Assembly (NCBI RefSeq): GCF_000236565.1
Contig: NZ_AHAM01000255.1
Location: 1-53,653, forward strand
Origin: Mesorhizobium alhagi CCNWXJ12-2
GTDB taxonomy: Bacteria > Pseudomonadota > Alphaproteobacteria > Rhizobiales > Rhizobiaceae
Reading direction: 5' to 3'
Length of the DNA stretch: 53,653 nt
Part shown: positions 1 through 8,166 of the stretch, in pieces
Layout of the letters: every line of letters begins with the position of its first letter
How positions within the stretch are numbered: the stretch's first letter is position 1
The notes under the pieces: generated by a model
Told to the model about the DNA's origin: nothing
Databases searched by the model: none
Seen by the model: the letters and a program-made list of their open reading frames with translations, nothing else
Made by a program: the position numbers and the translations under genes

Positions 1-806
1 TTCCGCCAGGCGCAGTTGCGTCCGAACCCCCACCCCTAACCCCTCCCCTCAAGGGGGAGGGGGATGCCCCGGTCCTGCGCCTCTTCGCCGAAGGCTCCTA
101 TGAACTCGTGCCGCACGACAATATGCGCAAGACCATCGCCCGCCGGCTGGTCGAGGCGAAGTCGACCATCCCGCATTTCTATCTCACCCTCGACTGCGAA
201 CTCGACGCACTGCTTGCGCTTCGGGCGCAGTTGAATGCCGCCGCTCCGGTGAAGAAGACCGAAAAGGGCGAGGCTCCCGCCTACAAGCTCTCGGTCAACG
301 ATCTGATCATCAAGGCGCTGGCGCTGGCGCTGCGCGACGTGCCGACGGCCAATGTCTCGTGGACCGAGACGGCCATGGTGCAGCACAGGCATGCCGATGT
401 CGGTGTCGCGGTGTCGATCCCCGGCGGGCTGATCACGCCGATTATCCGCAAGGCCGACGAAAAGACGCTGTCGGTGATCTCCAACGAGATGAAGGACATG
501 GCGGCAAGGGCGCGCAACAAAAAGCTGAAGCCGGAGGAATACCAAGGCGGCACCACGGCCGTCTCCAATCTCGGCATGTTCGGCATCAAGGATTTTTCCG
601 CCGTCATCAACCCGCCGCACGCGACGATCCTGGCGGTCGGGGCGGGCGAGGAGCGGGCGGTGGTGAAGAATGGCGAAGTGAAGATCGCCACGATGATGTC
701 GGTGACGCTGTCGACCGACCACCGCGCGGTCGACGGCGCGCTGGGCGCCGAACTCCTCGGCGCCTTCAAGCGGCATATCGAGAACCCGATGGGAATGCTG
801 GTTTAG
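1..806 (+). CDS. pdhC: Dihydrolipoamide acetyltransferase (pyruvate dehydrogenase E2), C-terminal part
   Basis: The reading frame is open from base 3, so the gene enters from the left edge and only the catalytic (2-oxoacid dehydrogenase acyltransferase) domain and the linker before it are visible; lipoyl and E1/E3-binding domains lie outside. E2 moves the acetyl group from lipoamide to CoA in the cytoplasmic pyruvate dehydrogenase complex. The domain starts near NMRKTIARRLVEAK and carries the catalytic STDHRAVDGA signature (HRxxDG) near the end, followed by the usual C-terminal GMLV. The linker contains an in-frame GC-rich palindromic repeat at 27-65. The next gene is convergent, 5 bases away. 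The PDH rather than the 2-oxoglutarate assignment rests on the overall look of the sequence. Confidence 0.93.
   Translation, partial: PPGAVASEPPPLTPPLKGEGDAPVLRLFAEGSYELVPHDNMRKTIARRLVEAKSTIPHFYLTLDCELDALLALRAQLNAAAPVKKTEKGEAPAYKLSVNDLIIKALALALRDVPTANVSWTETAMVQHRHADVGVAVSIPGGLITPIIRKADEKTLSVISNEMKDMAARARNKKLKPEEYQGGTTAVSNLGMFGIKDFSAVINPPHATILAVGAGEERAVVKNGEVKIATMMSVTLSTDHRAVDGALGAELLGAFKRHIENPMGMLV
27..65 (+). repeat. GC-rich palindromic element, in frame inside pdhC
   Basis: A C-run/G-run hairpin (CCCCTCCCCTCAAGGGGGAG and flanks) lies in the linker coding region and is read as [12 protein letters not shown]. Almost the same DNA, in the same frame (PPPLKGEGD), ends the second repeat inside glyS at 39022-39119. 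It looks like one half of that longer element. Confidence 0.75.
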
Positions 807-811
807 GGCAG

Positions 812-1510
812 CTAACCGGCGGCCGCTCCGATACCTTCTGTATGAAAACCCAGCTTCGCCAACTGCAGCCCGACCTCGTTCCAGTTCGCGCAGGTCGCCG
901 CCGCGCCATAAGCCGTCAGGCGTGCGCCGTGTTCGGGATAGGTGTGGCCGCCGCCGGTATAGCCGATGGCGGTCATGCCGGCCGCGACCGCGCCCTCGAT
1001 GCCGAACGGGGAATCCTCGATCACCACGCAGTCCGCCGGGTTTGCGCCCATTTTCTCGGCGGCGTGGAGGAAAATGTCCGGAGCGGGCTTGCCGCGCCTG
1101 ACCATCGACGAACTGTAGATGGACGAGCCGAAAAACCGCGCCAGCCCGGTGATGCCGAGGCTGTGGTTTATGCGCTCGACCGACGACGACGACGCCACGC
1201 AGCGTTCGACCGCAAGTGAATCCAGGAACGGCATGATGCCGTGGGTCGGTTTCAATTCTTTGGTGAACAGGATCTTCGTCTCGGCCCAGATGTCGTCGTC
1301 AGCGTGCTCCGGAAACTGATGGCCGGTCAGTTCCCTGATCCTGACGATAATGTCTGACTGCTTCATGCCTACGCACTGCGCGATGATGTCCGCGCCGACG
1401 CCGCTCATGCCGTGCTTCTCGTAGACGCGCTCATAGGCGCGGGCGGCCAGCGGCTCGCTGTCGACCAGAACGCCGTCGCAGTCGAAAATAATCAGCTTCG
1501 ATCGCGCCAC
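812..1510 (-). CDS. HAD-superfamily hydrolase (beta-phosphoglucomutase/phosphatase-like)
   Basis: A 232-residue cytoplasmic protein of HAD subfamily IA. Motif I is FDCDGVLVDSE at residues 9-19, with the nucleophile Asp10 and general acid Asp12. A serine-rich stretch ASSSS matches motif II, RRGKPAPDIF carries the motif III lysine and VVIEDSPFGIEGA is motif IV with the metal-binding acidic residues. A helical cap lies between motifs I and II. Such enzymes dephosphorylate small sugar phosphates or act as phosphomutases; the substrate cannot be read from the sequence. It is convergent with pdhC and lies near the sugar-alcohol PTS island, so a hexitol-phosphate substrate is conceivable, but this is only inference. 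Confidence 0.88.
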   Translation of the reverse strand: MARSKLIIFDCDGVLVDSEPLAARAYERVYEKHGMSGVGADIIAQCVGMKQSDIIVRIRELTGHQFPEHADDDIWAETKILFTKELKPTHGIMPFLDSLAVERCVASSSSVERINHSLGITGLARFFGSSIYSSSMVRRGKPAPDIFLHAAEKMGANPADCVVIEDSPFGIEGAVAAGMTAIGYTGGGHTYPEHGARLTAYGAAATCANWNEVGLQLAKLGFHTEGIGAAAG

Positions 1511-1605
1511 GCGCTTCTCCCCGACAATTCAAAAATCGCGCACATCGCTATCCACAAAAAACCAGGTGTTCAATAGACGGGATTGCTGCCCTGCCGAATA
1601 GAGGC

Positions 1606-2244
1606 TCAAAGCTGCGGGAGGGCGCTGCGGCGCGATGCGCCCAGCGCCTGCTGCATGGCCTGCCGGGCCTGCGCGCGGTCGGGCGCAATCCAGTTGGGCT
1701 CGGTGCCTAGAAAGCGGTCCAGGAAGGCGACGGCATAGGCAGGCATCTCGGTGACGTTCTCGCGATACGACCACCAGGTGCGCAGATCGTCGGCGCATTT
1801 GTCGATCGTCGGCATACGCCCGAATTCCTGCTCGTAGATCGCCGCGATCGCCGACACGCAATAGTTGGTGTAGAGAAAACCCTCCGGCCAGAACCGTACG
1901 ATCTCCAGCGCTTCCGGGTTGGCGGCATCCTTGTTCAGGCTATCGAGGCCGGAAACCAGCCGGGCCGGCTCCTGCCGAATCAGTTCGCGCAGAACCAGGC
2001 CGGCGGCGAAGACGATGAAATCTGCCCGATCCACCTGCGCAAAACGCTTCTGCGCCTCCATGATCTCGACCCAGTCGAGAAAGGCCCGCGTCAGCTTCGT
2101 CTCGTCGATCTCGAAGCGCAGGCCATAGGTCGCCGAGACTTCCCGGGCACTGGCGCGGAACGTCGCCCTGAACCAGCGCAACTGCCGCAGCCGATGCCGA
2201 AGGTCGGGCATCAGGGCCAATTCGTCCTTGAACCGCAAATCCAT
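1606..2244 (-). CDS. Conserved hypothetical protein
   Basis: I do not recognise this 212-residue protein. It has no signal peptide or membrane segment and is rich in Arg, Trp and aromatic residues, with an alpha-helical look. The ATG at 2244 starts MDLRFKDELALMPDL. It is divergent from the gutM/srl operon across about 190 bases and separated from the downstream HAD gene by 95 bases in which I see nothing functional. Codon use matches the neighbours, with G or C in most third positions, which supports a real gene. Confidence 0.7.
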   Translation of the reverse strand: MDLRFKDELALMPDLRHRLRQLRWFRATFRASAREVSATYGLRFEIDETKLTRAFLDWVEIMEAQKRFAQVDRADFIVFAAGLVLRELIRQEPARLVSGLDSLNKDAANPEALEIVRFWPEGFLYTNYCVSAIAAIYEQEFGRMPTIDKCADDLRTWWSYRENVTEMPAYAVAFLDRFLGTEPNWIAPDRAQARQAMQQALGASRRSALPQL

Positions 2245-2323
2245 TGTTCAGGGCATCCTTTTCCAGCAGAATCTAGCACGGCTGCCTGATAAACCAAATC
2301 GGTCCACCGCTTTGTGACAGGTT

Positions 2324-2378
2324 TGATACGTCACGATATCATACATATTGACATCGCAGGAAACAAATGTTCTCTAAT
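2324..2378 (+). promoter_or_regulatory. Candidate promoter and operator of the srl operon
   Basis: TTGACA at 2348-2353 is a perfect -35 box and TCTAAT at 2373-2378 a fair -10 at a slightly long 19-base spacing. Just upstream is a dyad, TGATA at 2324-2328 and TATCA at 2337-2341 separated by 8 bases, a possible operator for the SorC-type regulator encoded at 8167. This AT-rich patch is the only promoter-like sequence before gutM. The assignment is inference. Confidence 0.4.
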
Positions 2379-2436
2379 TGAAGCCGTGCCGCGCCACGTC
2401 AGCGCGGCTCGGCAAATCCTCGGGAGGAGGAGAAAT

Positions 2437-2874
2437 ATGGCGATCTGGCAATGGGGATTGCTGCTGCTGGTGGTGGTCTGGGCGCTTCAGTCGCTCGGCG
2501 TCTGGGTCCAGATGCGGCACTACTCCGGGGTCTTCAAAGGCATCACCGAAAAATACAGCGACGGCTTCGTCGGCGCCGGCAACCATCGCGGGCGCTTCGG
2601 CAAGGGAACCATCGTCCTCGTCGTCGTGACGCCCGATCTGATCGTGCGCCGCTTCCTGGCGATGAGCGGGCGCTCCGTGTTCGCGAAATTCAAGAGACAC
2701 GAAGAATTCGAGGGTGTCGCCCTCGACAAGCTCCGGTCCGATCCCGCGGTTTTGGGTGAGGGGGAACCCGGTGTGGCCGAGGCCGTGAAACGGGCGATCG
2801 AGCAGATCGACCGCGCGCGGTCGGAGCCGGTCAAGCAGCCGGGCCTGTCCGGCTTGAACACAGCACGCGCATAG
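2437..2874 (+). CDS. gutM: GutM-family glucitol operon activator protein
   Basis: A 145-residue protein with one N-terminal membrane segment (about residues 4-26) followed by a soluble domain, as in GutM/SrlM proteins, which in enterobacteria activate the glucitol operon. The start is ATG 2437 because a strong Shine-Dalgarno, GGGAGGAGGAG, sits just upstream; a longer open frame from 2314 has no such site. It is the first gene of the cluster here, whereas in E. coli gutM follows the transport and dehydrogenase genes. The srlA gene follows after 56 bases. The membrane anchor means a simple DNA-binding activator role is not obvious from the sequence. Confidence 0.82.
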   Translation: MAIWQWGLLLLVVVWALQSLGVWVQMRHYSGVFKGITEKYSDGFVGAGNHRGRFGKGTIVLVVVTPDLIVRRFLAMSGRSVFAKFKRHEEFEGVALDKLRSDPAVLGEGEPGVAEAVKRAIEQIDRARSEPVKQPGLSGLNTARA

Positions 2875-2930
2875 AGGACTGCCGCGAGCCGGGGGGACAA
2901 AGCCGGCAAGGGCTGGATAGAGGAGGAGAA

Positions 2931-3689
2931 ATGTCCATAGTTTCAATGTTGGCGCAGCATGCCGACATGGCCGTTCAGAACCTGCATATCGCGGGTTCTG
3001 TGGTTTCGGATGCTGCATTGCACGGCAAGCTCGCCGCCGGACACAGCGCGAACGATTTTGTCGTTCTCGCCCAGGCCGAGGGCGGCATAAGCGTCGAGGA
3101 ATTCCGGCAGAAGCTGGAAAACGTCCAGCAGGAGGAGCAGCTCGGCTGGCTGACCGCCGTCGGCAAATACTTCATCGGCATTTTCCAGAAGGGCGGCGAG
3201 GTCTTTGCCGGTTTCGTTACCGGCATCATCCCGACGCTCGTCGTGCTGATGACGGCGTTCTACGCCATCACCGAACTGGTCGGCGAAGAGCGCGTGCACG
3301 GGCTTGCCCGCGGTGCGGGCAGGATCGCGCTGACCCGCTACACGGTGCTGCCGCTGCTGGCGGTGTTCTTCCTGACGAATCCGATGGCCTACACTTTCGG
3401 ATCGTTCCTCGAGGAAAAACACAAGCCGGCCTTCTACGATGCGGCGGTGTCCTACGTTCACCCGCCGCTCGGCCTGTTCCCGCACATCAATCCGGGCGAA
3501 TATTTCGTCTGGGGCGGCGTGCTGGTCGCGCTTCTCGAACTGGAGCGCAGCGGCGCAGTGCCTTCCGGCTACCACATCAACGTCGCCATCTGGTACGCCA
3601 TCGTCGGCCTCATCGTCATCCTGCTCAAGGGCATGCTGACCGAACGCATCACAGCCATCATGGCGCGCCGCCAGGGCGTCGAGCTGTAA
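2931..3689 (+). CDS. srlA: PTS glucitol/sorbitol transporter subunit IIC
   Basis: This is a membrane subunit of the sorbitol phosphotransferase permease. The core from about residue 75 on (FIGIFQKGGEVFAGFVTG, then FPHINPGE, then a hydrophobic C-terminus) closely matches E. coli SrlA. The protein is 252 residues against about 187 in E. coli; the excess is a hydrophilic N-terminal extension of some 70 residues. ATG 2931 has an excellent Shine-Dalgarno (AGGAGGAG), so the extension is probably translated. Several membrane spans follow it. It lies 15 bases upstream of srlE and would form the EIIC translocation channel with it. Confidence 0.92.
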   Translation: MSIVSMLAQHADMAVQNLHIAGSVVSDAALHGKLAAGHSANDFVVLAQAEGGISVEEFRQKLENVQQEEQLGWLTAVGKYFIGIFQKGGEVFAGFVTGIIPTLVVLMTAFYAITELVGEERVHGLARGAGRIALTRYTVLPLLAVFFLTNPMAYTFGSFLEEKHKPAFYDAAVSYVHPPLGLFPHINPGEYFVWGGVLVALLELERSGAVPSGYHINVAIWYAIVGLIVILLKGMLTERITAIMARRQGVEL

Positions 3690-3704
3690 TCGGGGGAGGG
3701 CGAA

Positions 3705-4727
3705 ATGGTTACCATGACCAAGACCTACAAGGCGGTAAAGATCTCTCGCGGCTCGGGAGGCTGGGGCGGTCCGCTCGTCATCCAGCCGACCGAACAGCGC
3801 AACAAGGTTGTGTCGGTTACCGGGGGCGGGATCCATCCGGTGGCGAAGCTCATCGCCGACATGACCGGGGCAGAAGCAGTCGACGGCTTCAAGGCGCCGC
3901 CGATCGAAAGCGAAATGGCGGTTGTTGTCGTCGACTGCGGCGGAACCGCGCGCTGCGGCGTCTATCCGCGCAAGCGCATCCCGACCGTCAATCTGACGCC
4001 GGTCGGCCAGGCGGGGCCGCTCGCCCAGTTCATCACCGAAGACATCTACGTCTCCGGGGTGAAGGCCAACAACATCGCTATGGCGGACGGGTCTGAGCCG
4101 GTCACGACCGCGGGTGCAGCCACCGGCGCCGGCCCGAGCCCGACGGGCTCTCCGGCGGTGAGGGCGGCCGACGCGGCGCCAGAAAGCGAAGGCGGGCTTG
4201 TCGGGCTGATCAGTTCGATCGGCCGCGTCATGGGCCGCGTCGTTGGCATCTTCTTCAATGCCGGCCGGCGCACCATCGACCAGGTGATCCGCAACGTGCT
4301 GCCGTTCATGGCCTTCGTGACCATGCTCATCGGCTTGATCCTCTATACAGGCATCGGCGATGTGCTGGCCCAGCCGATGGGTCCGCTGGCCAACAACATT
4401 GTCGGACTGCTGATCATCTCGGCGATCTGCGGCCTGCCGTTCCTTTCGCCCATTCTCGGGCCGGGAGCGGTCATTGCGCAGGTGATCGGCGTAGCCATCA
4501 TCGGCCCGCAGATAGCCAACGGCACGATCTCTCCCGCAATGGCCCTGCCGGCGCTGTTTGCCTACAACACGCAGGTGGGCTGCGACTTCGTTCCGGTCGG
4601 CCTGGCGCTCGGCGAAGCAAAACCCAAGACGATCGAGATCGGCGTCCCGGCGGTTCTGATCAGCCGTCAGATCATGGGGCCGGTGTCCGTGCTGATCGCA
4701 TGGGTGTTCAGCCTGTTCGTGCTCTAG
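3705..4727 (+). CDS. srlE: PTS glucitol/sorbitol transporter subunit IIB (EIIBC)
   Basis: A 340-residue protein with an N-terminal IIB domain (SRGSGGWGGPL near residue 14, then VVVDCGGTARCGVYPRKR at 74-91 with Cys78 and Cys84, one of which should be the phosphoryl acceptor) and a C-terminal hydrophobic domain with LPFMAFV and SPILGPGAVIAQVIG motifs, all as in E. coli SrlE (319 residues). An Ala/Pro/Gly-rich linker separates the two parts. It accepts phosphate from SrlB and passes it to incoming sorbitol or a related hexitol. Start ATG 3705; the neighbours srlA and srlB are in the same direction. Confidence 0.94.
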   Translation: MVTMTKTYKAVKISRGSGGWGGPLVIQPTEQRNKVVSVTGGGIHPVAKLIADMTGAEAVDGFKAPPIESEMAVVVVDCGGTARCGVYPRKRIPTVNLTPVGQAGPLAQFITEDIYVSGVKANNIAMADGSEPVTTAGAATGAGPSPTGSPAVRAADAAPESEGGLVGLISSIGRVMGRVVGIFFNAGRRTIDQVIRNVLPFMAFVTMLIGLILYTGIGDVLAQPMGPLANNIVGLLIISAICGLPFLSPILGPGAVIAQVIGVAIIGPQIANGTISPAMALPALFAYNTQVGCDFVPVGLALGEAKPKTIEIGVPAVLISRQIMGPVSVLIAWVFSLFVL

Positions 4728-4801
4728 AACCTGCCCAAATTCTGTTCCGGCGACCTGCAAAGGCTCGCCGGGGCAGGCATCGAAGGAAGAAGAAGGCGAT
4801 C

Positions 4802-5182
4802 ATGACAGTTCTCTTGCGGACACGGATCACGGAGATCGGGCCCGAGGTGGCGGATCTCGCCGAAGGCGGCGTGGTCATCCTGTTTGCAGACGGCTCGCCG
4901 TCGGAACTCGCGGAAGTCTCCGTGCTCCACAAGACGGAGCAGGGGCCGAGCGACGGCGCACCTCAAGCCGGCGCATCGATCGCGATCGGACCGCTGTCGG
5001 CCACGATCACCGCTGTCGGCCTGACGGCTTGGAGCAAGGTACGCGAGATCGGCCATGTGGTGATCTCGTTCAACGGCGCTGCCGAGGCCGAGCGGCCGGG
5101 CGAAATCTGCGCCTCGAAGGTCGACCGAGAATCGCTGGTGGCCGCCCTGAAAACCGACGCGGTCATCGAGATCGCCGCCTGA
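4802..5182 (+). CDS. srlB: PTS glucitol/sorbitol transporter subunit IIA
   Basis: A 126-residue cytoplasmic protein of nearly the same length as E. coli SrlB (123). His43 in AEVSVLH aligns with the likely phospho-histidine of the family, and TAVGL...REIGHVVISFNG..EAERPG matches the conserved second half. It would take phosphate from the HPr domain of the downstream fusion protein and hand it to SrlE. ATG 4802 was chosen because it matches the family start and is preceded by GAAGGAAGAAGAAGG; a longer open frame from 4700 would add an unrelated basic peptide overlapping srlE. Confidence 0.93.
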   Translation: MTVLLRTRITEIGPEVADLAEGGVVILFADGSPSELAEVSVLHKTEQGPSDGAPQAGASIAIGPLSATITAVGLTAWSKVREIGHVVISFNGAAEAERPGEICASKVDRESLVAALKTDAVIEIAA

Positions 5183-5237
5183 CCTGGTTTGCGTTGCCGC
5201 TTGCGGTGGTGGCGCTCCCGAATACAGAGTATGCGCC

Positions 5238-7226
5238 ATGGAACGCTCGACCATCGTCAGAGTGCATGAAGGATTGCACGCCCGCCCGGCAACGCGGTTC
5301 GTCAAGCTCGCCAAGAGCTTCGAATCCGACGTCGAGATCGTCAAGGACGGCAAGGCGGCGAGCGCCAAGAGTTCGGTGAAACTGATGCTGCTCGGCGTCA
5401 AGGAGGACCAGGAAGTCACTGTCCGCGCCACCGGCGCCGACGCGATCGAAGCAGTGGAGGCGCTGATCGGCTATCTGGAAAACCCGCTGTCGGGTCTCGA
5501 TGGGGATGCAGCTGCTCAGAGCGATGCGGCCCCGGCCGTCGCGGAATCGGCACCGGCTGCGCCGGTTGATGCTCCAGAGCCGGCCGCGATGGCGGATGGA
5601 ACGCTGCGCGGCATAGCCGCGAGCGAAGGAGTGGCTATCGGCCCGGCCTTCACGCACTTTCCGCCTGAAATCCGGGCGGAAGGCCGTGAACTTGCAGCCG
5701 GCGAAATTCCCGCCGAGATCGAAAGGCTGAGGAAGGCGATAGCAGCGGTCCAGCGGCGAATGGACAAGGCGCTGGCTGAGAACAGCCTGTCGGCGGGCGA
5801 CCGCGGCATCATCGCCGCGCTGAAGGATATTGCGGCGGACGAGACTCTGACCGGCGAGGCCGAAACGCTGGTCGTCAGGGGCGTCGACGCGGTCTCCGCA
5901 GTGATCAGCGCGACATCGAAGATCGCGTCGGAATTCGGCGGCGTCGACGATCGCTATCTGAATGCGCGGGCCGACGACGTCCACGCCGTCGGCCGGCAGA
6001 TCTGCCTCGCACTGCTAGGGCAGGACGATGTCAGCCTCGAAAACATCCCACAGGGCGCGATCCTGATCGCCGACGACATCGGCGCATGGGATCTGGCGCG
6101 CGCGCCGTTGAAGCGTATCGGCGGCGTGGTCTGCGGCCATGGCGGCGCGACTTCGCATATCGCCATCATCGCGCGGTCGCATGGCATACCCGCCGTGCTC
6201 GGCCTGGGCGAGCGGGTCAACGCGCTGCGCGAGGCAAGGGAAGTAGCCCTCGACGGCGACGCCGGCCATGTCATCGCCGACCCGGATGATGCCGTCCGCG
6301 CCGACTTCGCCCGGCGCGTGGGCGAGGCAGCCAAGGAACGCAATGCTCTGACGGCTTTCCGGGATGTCACGCCGAAGCTGGCGGACGGCACGGTCATCGA
6401 GGTCGCCGCCAATATCGGCTCGCTGGAGGAGATCGACGCAGCGCTGGAAGCGGGCGCGATGGGCGTCGGCCTGTTCCGCACCGAACTCCTGTTCATGCGC
6501 CATATGCATCTTCCTTCGGAGGACATGCAGGCCGAGACTTATTCCGCGCTGGCGCGCGCCTTCGCACCGCATCCGGTGATCGTCCGCACGCTCGATATCG
6601 GCGGCGACAAGCCGATCGCGGGGATAGAATTTCCGGAGGAGGAGAATCCCTTCCTCGGATGGCGCGGTATCAGGATGTGCCTCGACCGGCCCGACATCTT
6701 CAAGCGCCAGCTGCGCGCGCTGCTGCGGGCGGCGGTCCACGGCAACGTCAAGGTCATGCTTCCGATGGTGTCGGAGATGGACGAGGTGCGGCGGACGAAG
6801 GTGCTGATCGCTGAATGTGCGGCCGAACTCAACGCGGAGGGCGTGCCTCACGCGATGTTCCCGCTCGGCGTGATGATCGAAACGCCCGCCGCCGTCCTCA
6901 TAGCTCCGGCGCTGGCGCGCGAGGTGGATTTCTTTTCCATCGGCACCAACGATCTGACGCAATATGTCATGGCCGCGGATCGCCTCAACCCGACCGTGGC
7001 GAAGCTCAACGATGTCGCCAACCCGGCAGTGATGTCGGCGATCGAGATGACCGCGCGGGCAGGCGTCGAAGCAGGCATCATGGTCGGCATGTGCGGCGAG
7101 GCCGCCGGCCGCCCCGATCTCATCCCGGCCTTCATCCGCATGGGCCTGACGGAACTCAGCATGAGCCCCGCCTCGATCCCGCGCGCCAAGAAAGTGATCG
7201 CCGACCTGAAAGCCGCCGGAGGTTAA
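5238..7226 (+). CDS. ptsI: HPr-Enzyme I fusion phosphotransferase of the PTS
   Basis: A 662-residue fusion supplying the general PTS proteins. Residues 1-85 are an HPr domain with the phospho-histidine in VHEGLHARPA (His14) and serines at 42, 45 and 46 near the regulatory-Ser position. After an Ala/Pro-rich linker, Enzyme I follows from about residue 118: the PEP-dependent phospho-histidine lies in GGATSHIAIIARSHGIPAVLG (His307), and the PEP-binding barrel has GLFRTELLFM, RTLDIGGDKP, FFSIGTNDLTQY and MCGEAAG with the catalytic Cys. It is the last gene of the srl operon, so PEP phosphate can flow EI-HPr-SrlB-SrlE. It overlaps the stop of the convergent gene by 4 bases. There is no EIIA(Fru) domain. 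Confidence 0.95.
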   Translation: MERSTIVRVHEGLHARPATRFVKLAKSFESDVEIVKDGKAASAKSSVKLMLLGVKEDQEVTVRATGADAIEAVEALIGYLENPLSGLDGDAAAQSDAAPAVAESAPAAPVDAPEPAAMADGTLRGIAASEGVAIGPAFTHFPPEIRAEGRELAAGEIPAEIERLRKAIAAVQRRMDKALAENSLSAGDRGIIAALKDIAADETLTGEAETLVVRGVDAVSAVISATSKIASEFGGVDDRYLNARADDVHAVGRQICLALLGQDDVSLENIPQGAILIADDIGAWDLARAPLKRIGGVVCGHGGATSHIAIIARSHGIPAVLGLGERVNALREAREVALDGDAGHVIADPDDAVRADFARRVGEAAKERNALTAFRDVTPKLADGTVIEVAANIGSLEEIDAALEAGAMGVGLFRTELLFMRHMHLPSEDMQAETYSALARAFAPHPVIVRTLDIGGDKPIAGIEFPEEENPFLGWRGIRMCLDRPDIFKRQLRALLRAAVHGNVKVMLPMVSEMDEVRRTKVLIAECAAELNAEGVPHAMFPLGVMIETPAAVLIAPALAREVDFFSIGTNDLTQYVMAADRLNPTVAKLNDVANPAVMSAIEMTARAGVEAGIMVGMCGEAAGRPDLIPAFIRMGLTELSMSPASIPRAKKVIADLKAAGG

Positions 7227-8041
7227 GGCAGATGGGCGAGCAGCACGGCGAACACGGTCGTCAATTCGCCGAGCCGATCTGCCTTGCCGTAGGCCTGGAC
7301 GATGCGGTCATGGCGGACATCCGCGGCCAGCATGGTGATCTCCAGCATGTCGGCGGCCGCCAGATCGTCCGCGCCGATGGTCGCAAGCCCGCAGGCCAGC
7401 GCAAGCGGCGCCAGGAAACGGATCTCCAGATCGAGGTTCCGGCCGCCGCCCTGTGCGCCCTCATTGAAGCGGATCGGGCGATGCTCGACGAGTTCGATCA
7501 GCAGCGCCGCGCAGAGCACCGCGGCTACCGCAATGCGCTCGTCCGGCTCCGCAGCGACATCCAGTTCGGCGATGAGATCGGCATGCCGCTTGCGCATCGA
7601 AGCGTGCGCGGCGGCGAGGCTCGCTTCGTAGATGCGGGGGGCGCCGGCGGTCTTCCTGGTCGCGATCGCCTTGGCGAGATAATACATGTCGCGCCGGAAC
7701 GCCCGCTCGCCGTCCAGCGAGGGACTGCGGCCATTGCTGCGGAAGTAGTGGTCGAAGCTCCTGACCGTCGCGGCGTCGGCACTTGCCGGGCGCTCATGCG
7801 GCACGAGCGCTTCGGCAAGCGACATGGCGTCATCGACGACGCTGGCGGCATGTCCAAGGAGATCCTCCAGACCCTTGGCCGGCGAGGAAGGCGAACTGCG
7901 CCCCTCCGCCTCCACGGCGGCATTCCGCGCGTGATCGTGGCGGCTCTGGCGGATGACGTGGCGCACGTCCCGCAGCCGGTCCTTGAGGTTGACGCGGACA
8001 TCTTCGGAAATCTGTCGGAGCATTTCAGGTCGCCTCGGCAC
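7223..8041 (-). CDS. Unknown protein divergent from the SorC-type regulator
   Basis: I do not recognise this protein of up to 272 residues. It appears soluble and helical, with an Ala/Leu-rich C-terminal half (residues 170-272) and a basic N-terminus. The open frame begins at GTG 8041; ATG 8023 (MLRQISEDVRVNL) has a better-spaced GAGG and may be the true start. Its stop overlaps that of the HPr-EI gene in a tail-to-tail arrangement, and its promoter region is shared with the divergent SorC-type regulator, which points to a role in, or regulation by, the sugar-alcohol PTS. No catalytic motif is visible. Confidence 0.7.
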   Translation of the reverse strand: MPRRPEMLRQISEDVRVNLKDRLRDVRHVIRQSRHDHARNAAVEAEGRSSPSSPAKGLEDLLGHAASVVDDAMSLAEALVPHERPASADAATVRSFDHYFRSNGRSPSLDGERAFRRDMYYLAKAIATRKTAGAPRIYEASLAAAHASMRKRHADLIAELDVAAEPDERIAVAAVLCAALLIELVEHRPIRFNEGAQGGGRNLDLEIRFLAPLALACGLATIGADDLAAADMLEITMLAADVRHDRIVQAYGKADRLGELTTVFAVLLAHLP

Positions 8042-8090
8042 TTCTCCCGGCGGCGGGCCCAGCGCCCATCGCCATGCACAAGAATTGTTT

Positions 8091-8104
8091 CTACCGATTG
8101 GTAG
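8091..8104. promoter_or_regulatory. Palindrome between the unknown gene and the SorC-type regulator
   Basis: CTACCGATTGGTAG has 5-base arms around a 4-base centre and lies in the only AT-rich part of the divergent intergenic region, 62 bases before the regulator start. An overlapping dyad ATTG-N6-CAAT follows. It is a plausible autoregulatory site; no experimental consensus was available to test it. Confidence 0.35.
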
Positions 8105-8166
8105 ATCAATAGGCGATACTGCGCCAGCGCGCAGAATCGGTAGGGCCGAAGGATCGGGGGACGGAA

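Noticed and set aside
2158-2173. GAAC pair resembling a LexA box
   Set aside because: The spacer is 8 rather than 7 and it lies inside a coding region.
2943-4760. A 605-codon open frame antisense to srlA and srlE
   Set aside because: It is a shadow caused by high third-position GC; the plus strand encodes clear PTS proteins and the antisense product is low-complexity Asp/Arg/His-rich.
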